Positions 44,227 through 51,445 of a DNA stretch of 64,000 bases are shown one piece after another. The first letter of the stretch is position 1. Every line of letters starts with the position of its first letter. Origin of the DNA: an uncultured Mediterranea sp. (GTDB lineage: Bacteria > Bacteroidota > Bacteroidia > Bacteroidales > Bacteroidaceae); contig NZ_CABUOL010000014.1 of assembly GCF_902493215.1 (NCBI RefSeq), positions 1 through 64,000 on the forward strand. The letters run 5' to 3'. The position numbers and the translations under genes are program-made. The notes beneath the pieces are model-generated. The model was given only the letters and a program-made list of their open reading frames with translations, did not search any database and was not told the origin of the DNA.

Positions 44227-44347
44227 TGAAAATATAATTTTCAATTATTTCTGCCGAACCGCATCCTATTTTATCAAAAGATAATGAAAGGTGAGCGCAG
44301 AACAAAATATTGAAACATGTTTCAGATGTTTTTTCTGCCGAACCGCG
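44197..44347. repeat. Two tandem copies of a ~70-bp promoter-bearing element
   Basis: Copy 1 (about 44197-44262) and copy 2 (about 44277-44347) share AAGATA(G/A)TGAAAGGTGAGCGCAGAA at one end and TTTCTGCCGAACCGC at the other, with diverged AT-rich centres. GCGCAGAA and TTCTGC make each copy partly palindromic. Copy 1 carries the perfect minus-strand promoter; copy 2 has the same layout with one extra base in the -7 box. Confidence 0.8.
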
Positions 44348-44367
44348 GAGTATCCTGCAAAAAATCT

Positions 44368-44375
44368 TATCTTTG
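44368..44375 (+). promoter_or_regulatory. -7 box for the DUF6078 gene
   Basis: TATCTTTG on the + strand, 36 bp before the ATG at 44412. Confidence 0.55.
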
Positions 44376-44411
44376 TCCGTAGGAAGCCATAACTTAAAAA
44401 CCGATTGCCTT

Positions 44412-44861
44412 ATGCTCGACTTTGATTACACCCAACTCTCCAAGTACTACATGTTCTGCACGCAGGCCGACTGCCCTCTGGCCGCACAATGCCTGCGCCA
44501 CGCCCTGATGGAAGGCCTGCCCGCCAGCCTCACCTACATCCGCATCCTCTCGCCCGTCGTGGCGCGAGGCCTGGCCGGAAAAGGCTGCCCGCACTTCAGC
44601 CCTGCCGACAAGCAACGCTTCGCACGCGGCATCGAGTCACTGCTGGCACAGCTGCAGACCTTCAACTACAAAGACGCCGTGTGGCTCAAGCGGAAAATCT
44701 ACGACTACTTCGGCAAAAATCCTTACTACCGCATCAAGCACGGCGAGCGCCTGATAACGCCCCGGCATCAGGAACAGATACGACAATTCTTCCTCGAACG
44801 CGGCATCGACGCAGAGCCGGTGTACGACGAGTACATTTACCGCTACGACACAGAATCCTGA
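44412..44861 (+). CDS. DUF6078-family protein
   Basis: 149 residues from MLDFDYTQLS. Cysteines in FCTQADCPLAAQCLRHAL and KGCPHFSP suggest a small metal site in the N-terminal half. The C-terminal half is helical and basic (YYRIKHGERLITPRHQEQIRQFF) like a DNA-binding region. The family is common in Bacteroides, often near polysaccharide genes, and its function is unknown. It is divergent from the PASTA operon. Confidence 0.72.
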   Translation: MLDFDYTQLSKYYMFCTQADCPLAAQCLRHALMEGLPASLTYIRILSPVVARGLAGKGCPHFSPADKQRFARGIESLLAQLQTFNYKDAVWLKRKIYDYFGKNPYYRIKHGERLITPRHQEQIRQFFLERGIDAEPVYDEYIYRYDTES

Positions 44862-44900
44862 TTATCAGCAAAAAGAGTTTCTACCCCTTTCTCAGAAAGT

Positions 44901-45000
44901 GGGAAAACCTTTCCCTCACCGAGAGAAAGGTTTTCCCTTTCAAAGGGAAAGGCTTTCCCTTTACAGGGGAAAGGTTTTCACCGGCTGAGGGAAAGGCGGG
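44901..45000. repeat. 22-bp tandem array B (4-5 units)
   Basis: Units start at 44901, 44923, 44945, 44967 and 44989, each exactly 22 bp. They are built on GGGAAAGGTTTTCCCTTTACAG-type sequence, with GGGAAA and TTTCCC giving internal symmetry. The array lies between the DUF6078 and GH16 genes and has no ORF. Confidence 0.85.
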
Positions 45001-45048
45001 AAGAAAGCCTCATCGGACAGGCAAAAAGCCAAGAAAACAACGACATCC

Positions 45049-45079
45049 TTGGCACTTGTGGCATAAATCCTTATATTTG
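45049..45079 (+). promoter_or_regulatory. Promoter of the GH16 gene
   Basis: TTGG (45049-45052), 19 bp, then TATATTTG (45072-45079); the ATG is 35 bp downstream at 45115. Confidence 0.7.
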
Positions 45080-45114
45080 TCTGCTGTATAAAACCATTCA
45101 ACAAACAAACAGAT

Positions 45115-45903
45115 ATGAAGAAAATCTTATGGATTGCGGCCGCAGCCCTGTGCCTCGCGGCCGGATGCCAGACCCCGAAAGACGGCTGGAAACTGGCATG
45201 GGAAGAGAATTTCGACCAGAACGGGCAGTTCGACACAGCTTCGTGGAGCAAAATACCGCGGGGAGGTTCGGACTGGAACCGCCACATGTCGGACTTTGAC
45301 TCCTGCTACGACGTGCGCGACGGGAAACTCATCCTGCGTGGCCTGTTCAACCACAGCCTGCCCAACGACACGGCTCCCTACATCACCGGCGGCCTCTACA
45401 CCAAAGGGAAAGTAAACTTCGAGACCGGCGGCCGTATCGACATCCGCGCACGCCTGCAAGGCGCTACCGGTGCCTGGCCGGCCTTCTGGCTGCTGCCCGA
45501 AAACGCCCAATGGCCGAACGGCGGCGAGATAGACATCATGGAGCGGCTGAACTACGACAGCATCGCCTACCAGACCGTACACTCGCACTACACCTACACC
45601 CTGGGCATCAAAGACCGTCCGAAGCAGGGCGGCATCGGGAAAATCGATCCGAACGGCTACAACGTGTACAGCGTGGAGCTGCATCAGGACAGCCTCGTCT
45701 TCCTGATAAACGACGTGCACACCTTCACCTATCCCCGCATAGAGACCGACAAGGAAGGGCAGTTCCCCTTCGCCTCCCATCCCTTCTACCTCCTGCTCGA
45801 CATGCAGTTGGGCGGCAGCTGGGTAGGCAAGGTCGATACGGCCGACCTGCCGGTGGAGATGGAAATAGACTGGGTGAAGTATTACCGCCGCGAGAACAAA
45901 TGA
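45115..45903 (+). CDS. GH16-family endo-beta-glycosidase (lipoprotein)
   Basis: 262 residues; lipobox LCLAAGC (Cys18). A GH16 jelly roll carries the catalytic EIDIME (Glu138, Asp140, Glu143) after PAFWLLPENAQWPNGG. The family includes laminarinases, agarases and mucin O-glycanases (endo-beta-galactosidases). In a genome region with mucin-type loci an O-glycan or beta-glucan target are both possible. It stands alone with its own promoter and terminator and no SusCD partner. Confidence 0.9.
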   Translation: MKKILWIAAAALCLAAGCQTPKDGWKLAWEENFDQNGQFDTASWSKIPRGGSDWNRHMSDFDSCYDVRDGKLILRGLFNHSLPNDTAPYITGGLYTKGKVNFETGGRIDIRARLQGATGAWPAFWLLPENAQWPNGGEIDIMERLNYDSIAYQTVHSHYTYTLGIKDRPKQGGIGKIDPNGYNVYSVELHQDSLVFLINDVHTFTYPRIETDKEGQFPFASHPFYLLLDMQLGGSWVGKVDTADLPVEMEIDWVKYYRRENK

Positions 45904-45934
45904 CCCCGCCCGAAAGCCCGGGCATAAAAACAGA

Positions 45935-45970
45935 AAAGCTCCGCAGATATCGGGATATCTGCGGAGCTTT
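45935..45970. terminator. Bidirectional terminator, GH16 / rpmH
   Basis: A perfect 16-bp stem, AAAGCTCCGCAGATAT against ATATCTGCGGAGCTTT with loop CGGG, is flanked by T tracts on both strands between convergent genes. Confidence 0.9.
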
Positions 45971-45993
45971 ATTTCTTTTACAAGGATATAGCC

Positions 45994-46155
45994 TTATGCC
46001 TTCACTCCGTTGTATTCGTCAGAAACTGTCAGTTTCTTGCGGCCTTTGGCACGACGTGCTGCCAATACTCTGCGGCCATTGGCTGTAGCCATTCTCTCAC
46101 GGAAACCGTGTTTGTTTTTTCTCTTTCTGTTAGAGGGTTGAAATGTTCTTTTCAT
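45994..46155 (-). CDS. rpmH: 50S ribosomal protein L34
   Basis: 53 residues from MKRTFQPSNRKRKNKHGFRE, the family's invariant start, with RRVLAARRAKGRKKLTVS and a short Bacteroides-type C-terminal extension. In many bacteria rpmH lies by dnaA/rnpA; here it is next to efp, in a divergent pair of translation genes with facing promoters. Confidence 0.97.
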   Translation of the reverse strand: MKRTFQPSNRKRKNKHGFRERMATANGRRVLAARRAKGRKKLTVSDEYNGVKA

Positions 46156-46199
46156 TACTGTATCTTGTTTTATGTTATTATTCTCACGAATTCGGGCTG

Positions 46200-46207
46200 C
46201 AAAAATA
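46200..46207 (-). promoter_or_regulatory. -7 box for rpmH
   Basis: TATTTTTG on the minus strand with TTGG about 19 bp upstream; the ATG is 45 bp further on. Confidence 0.6.
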
Positions 46208-46257
46208 GATACTTTTTTCAAATAAACCAAGAGATAACTCATTTTCTCTCAAAAGTT

Positions 46258-46289
46258 TTTGTGTTTTTTACCGATTTCCATTACTTTTG
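46258..46289 (+). promoter_or_regulatory. Promoter of efp
   Basis: TTTG (46258-46261), 20 bp, TACTTTTG (46282-46289): a full Bacteroides consensus promoter 58 bp before the efp ATG. Confidence 0.75.
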
Positions 46290-46347
46290 CACCGCATTTC
46301 GCACAAGAAAGAACTCATTAATAACACATAAATAAAAGAAGATAGTT

Positions 46348-46914
46348 ATGATTAATGCCCAAGACATTAAAATCGGAACTTGCATCCGCATGGACGGCAA
46401 GCTGTATTTCTGCATCGACTTCCTGCATGTAAAGCCGGGAAAAGGCAACACCTTCATGCGTACCAAACTGAAAGACGTAGTGAACGGCTACGTGCTGGAG
46501 CGCCGCTTCAACATCGGCGAAAAGCTGGAAGACGTACGCGTGGAACGCCGTCCCTACCAGTACCTCTATCAGGAAGGCGAAGACTACATGTTCATGAACC
46601 AGGAGACATTCGACCAGATTCCCATCGCCCACGACCTGATCAACGGCGTTGACTTCCTGCTCGAAGGCCAGGTAGTGGATGTAGTGTCCGACGCTTCTAC
46701 CGAAACCGTGCTCTACGCCGACATGCCTATCAAGGTTCAGCAGAAAGTTACTTATACAGAGCCGGGCCTGAAGGGCGATACTGCCACCAACACACTGAAG
46801 CCCGCTACCGTTGAATCGGGTGCCACCGTTCGTGTTCCCCTCTTCATCAACGAAGGCGAAATGATTGAAATCGACACACGCGACGGTTCTTACGTAGGAC
46901 GTGTGAAGGCATAA
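46348..46914 (+). CDS. efp: Elongation factor P
   Basis: 188 residues, normal family length, with three beta-barrel domains: KOW-like (IKIGTCIRMDGKLYFCIDFLHVKPGKGNTFMR; the modifiable loop holds GKGNT), OB and C-terminal (GATVRVPLFINEGEMIEIDTRDGSYVGR). It relieves ribosome stalling at polyproline stretches. Confidence 0.97.
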   Translation: MINAQDIKIGTCIRMDGKLYFCIDFLHVKPGKGNTFMRTKLKDVVNGYVLERRFNIGEKLEDVRVERRPYQYLYQEGEDYMFMNQETFDQIPIAHDLINGVDFLLEGQVVDVVSDASTETVLYADMPIKVQQKVTYTEPGLKGDTATNTLKPATVESGATVRVPLFINEGEMIEIDTRDGSYVGRVKA

Positions 46915-46944
46915 AGGATATTTATCATCCCTTTATACAACAAA

Positions 46945-46978
46945 GAGGGTGTGCCAATACGAAGTTTGGCACACCCTC
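46945..46978. terminator. Bidirectional terminator after efp and PUL 2
   Basis: A perfect 13-bp stem, GAGGGTGTGCCAA against TTGGCACACCCTC, sits between convergent efp and the last gene of PUL 2. Confidence 0.85.
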
Positions 46979-47005
46979 TCTTCATTTATATCCGCACGAC
47001 CTCCG

Positions 47006-48517
47006 TCAATCGGATAGGCGGAACGACTGGTTTCCCTTTTTTATGGCATAACGTTTGCCATTCAACAGCAAGGTATAGCGTCCGTTGCTCTTCACCTTCA
47101 ACTTTCCTTTTTCAGCCACAATATCCGTCACGACAGAACCGAAATGCAGATTCCGGATACCCTGCTTGAAGTCGCCCGACTTACGCCACTCCACAATCCC
47201 CTCCACAGCATCGATGCGATGAAAGCCCAACACGTTCTCGATGAACAGCGAGATGGGGCCAAGCGCCGACCAGCCGCAAAAGTCGGGAGCCACCCGCACC
47301 TGCTTGCCCTTATACATTCTTTCTGCCGGCTGGGGAGACGAAGGCGAATAACATTCCCAAATGGTATGAGGCGTACAGCCGGTATAGGTTTCGGACATCT
47401 GTGACAACAGGCTGCACGCATGCTTATGCGCAATGTCATAATAACCATATTTCTGCAAGGCCTTTGTACTCATATAGGCCAACGGCAGCCAGACAGAACC
47501 CTTCCAATAATAACCGTATTCATCGTTATATTCAGGATCGCTCCGGGAGACTGACGGCCAAGGATACTTTCCGCCGAATTCACCGGCGTCTTCGGCATAA
47601 CGGGCAAGGCGGGCAGCCTGTGTACGGTCGGGCACCTCGGCCAGCATGGTCCAATATACGGCAGGCGTCCGTACCTTCAGGAAAGAGGTGTCGGAGGGAG
47701 CCAAATCATAGTAGAAGCCGTCTTCCTCGTCCCAATAATACTCATTCAGCAACTTTTTATTCTTCGCATACAATGCGCCAAACTCATCGGCCAGGGTCTG
47801 CTCATCCAGTTCTTCGGCCAGCCTCTTGATGTATAAGGCAGCCAGTGCCTGCTGGGCCAGCGCATCTACCCATAGCATTTCACTCTTATGTTCCCTCCCT
47901 CTGGGTGTATTGTCCATACCGCTCTGCACACTTCCCCAGCGGTATCCCAGGTCGGTTTTCTCCAAAGCAACCCAGGCATGCTTGAAATGTAGCTGAAAGC
48001 CACGCTTCAAGGCATCGAACCAGTAATAATGCCGTTGCAGGAAACGGTCGTCGAGCAGTACCTTCCGTATACGGTCCTTATCGCCCGTCATCCGATAATA
48101 CTCATATTCCACCCACGGGAAAAAAGGAGGATTATCCGGATGCTGTATCCGCAAGGAAGAAGGCTTTCCATTCAATATCGATTCATAAAAATTATCCAGA
48201 CTCTCGATGCCCGGAAAAACCGAAGGGGCATACCGGCAAAAGAGCACCATAAACTCTGTATCCCAAATCCAGATGGTATCGTCCCACAGATTTTCGTCCA
48301 TATAGGGAGACTGAAACACGCCTTCCTGATACTTCACACGTCCCCAGGCCAATTCCCAGGCCTTCCAATACAAGTCCACCCACTCTTTATGCTCCTCGTA
48401 TACCGGTTGGGGCAACTGAGTCGTGTCCAACTCCTTCTTTACCGCCGGCTGGGCCGACAACCCCAGCCAGCAGACGATTCCACAGACAAACAGCAATCCT
48501 CTGTTCAATATCGACAT
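47006..48517 (-). CDS. GH63/trehalase-like (alpha/alpha)6 glycosidase, last gene of PUL 2
   Basis: 503 residues with signal peptide (LLFVCGIVCWLGLSAQ). It shows the (alpha/alpha)6-barrel motifs of MGH1/GH63-like proteins: DDTIWIWDTEFMVLF, YRWGSVQSGMDNTPRG, YYWKGSVWLPLAYM and TPHTIWECYSP. These place acidic residues as in mannosyl-oligosaccharide glucosidase and trehalase. A small C-terminal strand domain follows. It lies 16 bp after a sulfatase gene. The substrate is unknown; an alpha-linked cap on the sulfated glycan is a fair guess. Confidence 0.72.
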   Translation of the reverse strand: MSILNRGLLFVCGIVCWLGLSAQPAVKKELDTTQLPQPVYEEHKEWVDLYWKAWELAWGRVKYQEGVFQSPYMDENLWDDTIWIWDTEFMVLFCRYAPSVFPGIESLDNFYESILNGKPSSLRIQHPDNPPFFPWVEYEYYRMTGDKDRIRKVLLDDRFLQRHYYWFDALKRGFQLHFKHAWVALEKTDLGYRWGSVQSGMDNTPRGREHKSEMLWVDALAQQALAALYIKRLAEELDEQTLADEFGALYAKNKKLLNEYYWDEEDGFYYDLAPSDTSFLKVRTPAVYWTMLAEVPDRTQAARLARYAEDAGEFGGKYPWPSVSRSDPEYNDEYGYYWKGSVWLPLAYMSTKALQKYGYYDIAHKHACSLLSQMSETYTGCTPHTIWECYSPSSPQPAERMYKGKQVRVAPDFCGWSALGPISLFIENVLGFHRIDAVEGIVEWRKSGDFKQGIRNLHFGSVVTDIVAEKGKLKVKSNGRYTLLLNGKRYAIKKGNQSFRLSD

Positions 48518-48533
48518 ATTTTCTTCTATTTTA

Positions 48534-49988
48534 TCAATGATACAACATTTTTTCCAATTCGTTTCTGATCGGTTCGCTCTTTACACGCCCGTCGTTCCAC
48601 TTCTCGCCATACTCCTGCAACTCTTCCATCAGTTTGCGTACCACTTTCCTGTAAGATGGATTTGTATACTCATTGACCAGCTCATCCGGGTCTTTATCCA
48701 GGTCAGTCAACCAAGGAACATCTCCCGGCACATCAGACAAGGTCAGCTTATATCGTTTGGACACAATCGAAAGCCAACTTTTGGCAGGTCCGTCCCGTCT
48801 GTCTCCTCCACGCATAAAGACTGCATCGCGCCATTTTCTTCCTGCCTTTTTCCCTTTCAGCAGCGGAGAGAAATCGCGTCCGGCCCTGCTGGCCTCTGTA
48901 TCGACACCGGCCAGCGACAGAATGGTAGGAGCAAAGTCGACAACCGACAACACCTCGTCCACCACCTTTCCTTTTTCCAACACCCCCGGATAACAAACAA
49001 TGAACGGAACCCTGGCCGAAGTTTCCAGCGGTACCGATTTGTTCGTCCGCCCATGTTCACCACACAAGTCACCATGATCGGAGGTAAAGACAATAATGGT
49101 ACGCTCCAGCAATCCCTGTTCTTTCAGTTCGGCGACCAACCGCCCTATGTTGTCGTCCAGACACTTCACCATACCGAAATAACGGGCCATGTTTTCCATC
49201 CGATCGTTACCATAAGCCCACGAAGGCAATCCGCTTTTGTCTTTCAGAGCCGTCTTGGGTCTTTGAAACTTAAAATGAGTATACATCGTATCATAAGGCG
49301 CACGTACCGTATTGGGACCATGCGGATCGGGATAGGCCACAACACAGCAAAAATGTTCGTCCTTATGCGCCCGGATATAGTCAATCGCCTTATCCGTCAG
49401 GAAATCTGTCATAAAGTTTTCCCGTGTCAGTCCCTTTCCGTCATAAGTGATTTCAAATTGCCCCTCCCCTTTTTCCACAATCCGCTTGTAGTGGCCACGG
49501 TTCATCATGTAACGGTTGTCCACAAAACCGAACTTACGTTCCGGCTGCCAGCCTGGACGGGCTGTACCATCCAAATGCCATTTGCCGATATACCCTGTAT
49601 GATATCCTCTTCTACGAAAATCCTCGGCAAACGTCACCACCGAATCATTCATCGGGAGATCATTGGTAACCACCGCCGTCTGTTGGGGATACAAACCTGT
49701 CATAAAGGACGAACGGCTGGGAGAACTGACCGGAGTCGTTGCATAAAACCGACTGCAAATCACTCCATTCACAGCCAAGCTATCAATATTCGGTGTTTCT
49801 ACGACCACTCCATCGCCCCATACTTCAGCCTCCTCGGGTGACATCAAGGCACGGTAACATCCTAACGTACGGAAATTATGTTCATCCGTATGAATCACCA
49901 AGACATTAGGTGACTCTTGCGCCCCTACATTCGCACCAGGCAGTACAGCCAGGAGCCCTGCGGCATTCAAAACAAATACCCTTCTCAT
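48534..49988 (-). CDS. S1-family sulfatase, Ser-type (PUL 2)
   Basis: 484 residues with a signal peptide near 1-23. The sulfatase signature is TPVSSPSRSSFMTG, in which Ser88 is the residue to be converted to formylglycine. Metal ligands are visible as HTDEHN at the start and TSDHGDLCGEHGR late. It removes sulfate esters from a sugar; the subfamily cannot be fixed by eye. It is spaced 19 bp from the next sulfatase gene upstream. Confidence 0.92.
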   Translation of the reverse strand: MRRVFVLNAAGLLAVLPGANVGAQESPNVLVIHTDEHNFRTLGCYRALMSPEEAEVWGDGVVVETPNIDSLAVNGVICSRFYATTPVSSPSRSSFMTGLYPQQTAVVTNDLPMNDSVVTFAEDFRRRGYHTGYIGKWHLDGTARPGWQPERKFGFVDNRYMMNRGHYKRIVEKGEGQFEITYDGKGLTRENFMTDFLTDKAIDYIRAHKDEHFCCVVAYPDPHGPNTVRAPYDTMYTHFKFQRPKTALKDKSGLPSWAYGNDRMENMARYFGMVKCLDDNIGRLVAELKEQGLLERTIIVFTSDHGDLCGEHGRTNKSVPLETSARVPFIVCYPGVLEKGKVVDEVLSVVDFAPTILSLAGVDTEASRAGRDFSPLLKGKKAGRKWRDAVFMRGGDRRDGPAKSWLSIVSKRYKLTLSDVPGDVPWLTDLDKDPDELVNEYTNPSYRKVVRKLMEELQEYGEKWNDGRVKSEPIRNELEKMLYH

Positions 49989-50007
49989 CTTTCCTCTATC
50001 ATTCGGT

Positions 50008-51423
50008 TCATTGAGTTACCTTACCCGGACTTCTGCGTGCCGTTCCCTTTCTGCGCGTCAGGTTGTCGCCCAGTTCCTCGCGCATGTCTTCCGCTATCTT
50101 CATCAGCTTGATGACCTCCTGCGGATACTGACCGATGACATTGTAGCGCTCGCCCGGATCGCGGCGCAGGTCATAGAGTTCGGGCTTGGTCAGCACCACG
50201 TTCGTCAGGTTTCCCGGCTGCCCGTCATTTCCGGGTTCGTAGGCCCCATAGGTCACATATTTGTGAGGGAAGACCAGCTTGAACCGTCCGTCGGTCACTG
50301 CTTCCAGGTCGTTCTTATTATAATAGTAGACAAACGATGCACGCGGGTAAGCCTTCTCGTCCCCCTCAATCAACGGCAGAATGCTGACGCCGTCAATCTT
50401 GCGGGTGGGCAGCGGAGCACCGGTAATCTCGGCCAGCGTCGGGAAGAGGTCGATATTGGATGCCAGCTTGTTGCAGATGCTGCCCGGACGGGTATGACCT
50501 TCCCAGTACATGATACAAGGCACACGGTTGCCACCGTCGAAAGTCGTGGCCTTGGCTTCGCGCAGACCGCCCGTCGAACCGGCATGGTTACCATAATTGG
50601 CCCAAGGGCCGTTGTCTGACGTAAGAATTATCAGTGTATGGTCCAGCAGGCCTTCCTCACGAAGCGTCTTCACCACCTCGCCTACACTCCAGTCAATCTC
50701 CATCATGACGTCGCCGAAGAGTCCCTGCTCGCTTTTCCCCTTGAACTTGTCGGAAACGGCCAAAGGTACATGTGGCATGGAATGCGCCAGATAAATGAAG
50801 AAAGGTGCCTTGCGGTTCTTCTTGATGAAAGCTACTGCCCGTTCCGTGTAGTCGGTCGTAAACCGGCTTTGGTCCGTATTATAGCCCACTACCTTGTTGC
50901 CGTCATACGTCGGCAGATCCGGGAAGTTGAACACTTCGCCTTGCTGGGGATGGTTGGGCCACATGTCATTGGAATAGGGAAGCCCGTAGTATTCGTCGAA
51001 ACCGTTCTGAAGCGGCAGGAACTGGGGCGCATCGCCCAAATGCCATTTACCGAAGATAGCCGTACGATAGCCTTTCTGCTTCAGGAGTTCTCCCATCGTC
51101 ATTTCTTCCGGATGGATGCCGTAGTCTGAATCGGGGCCGGGAGCTCCGGCAAATCCGATACGATTCGGATAGCAGCCGGTCAGCAAACCGGCACGCGATG
51201 CACCGCTGATGGGCTGGCAGGCCAGGAAGTGGGTAAACCGCACGCCCTGTGCCGCCAGGTTGTCAATATTCGGCGTCGTATAACCATAGGCTCCGTTGCA
51301 GGAGAAGTCACCGTAACCCACATCGTCCAGATTAATCAGAACCACATTGGTATAGTCTTGCGCGCACAGAGGAAACGCCATCCCACACGTTGCCGTAACC
51401 GATAAAAAAATCTTTGTATTCAT
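50008..51423 (-). CDS. S1-family arylsulfatase-like enzyme, Ser-type (PUL 2)
   Basis: 471 residues; signal peptide ending near PLCAQ. The signature ISGASRAGLLTG has Ser73 as formylglycine precursor in the S-x-A-S-R form. NLDDVGYGD and TSDNGPWANYGNHAGSTGG are metal-site motifs of arylsulfatase A-like enzymes. The GxxGS..LREAKATTFDGG stretch resembles 4-O-sulfo-Gal/GalNAc sulfatases (S1_16 group), but that subfamily call is tentative. Confidence 0.92.
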   Translation of the reverse strand: MNTKIFLSVTATCGMAFPLCAQDYTNVVLINLDDVGYGDFSCNGAYGYTTPNIDNLAAQGVRFTHFLACQPISGASRAGLLTGCYPNRIGFAGAPGPDSDYGIHPEEMTMGELLKQKGYRTAIFGKWHLGDAPQFLPLQNGFDEYYGLPYSNDMWPNHPQQGEVFNFPDLPTYDGNKVVGYNTDQSRFTTDYTERAVAFIKKNRKAPFFIYLAHSMPHVPLAVSDKFKGKSEQGLFGDVMMEIDWSVGEVVKTLREEGLLDHTLIILTSDNGPWANYGNHAGSTGGLREAKATTFDGGNRVPCIMYWEGHTRPGSICNKLASNIDLFPTLAEITGAPLPTRKIDGVSILPLIEGDEKAYPRASFVYYYNKNDLEAVTDGRFKLVFPHKYVTYGAYEPGNDGQPGNLTNVVLTKPELYDLRRDPGERYNVIGQYPQEVIKLMKIAEDMREELGDNLTRRKGTARRSPGKVTQ

Positions 51424-51445
51424 ATCACCCTATCTTTTTCATTGA

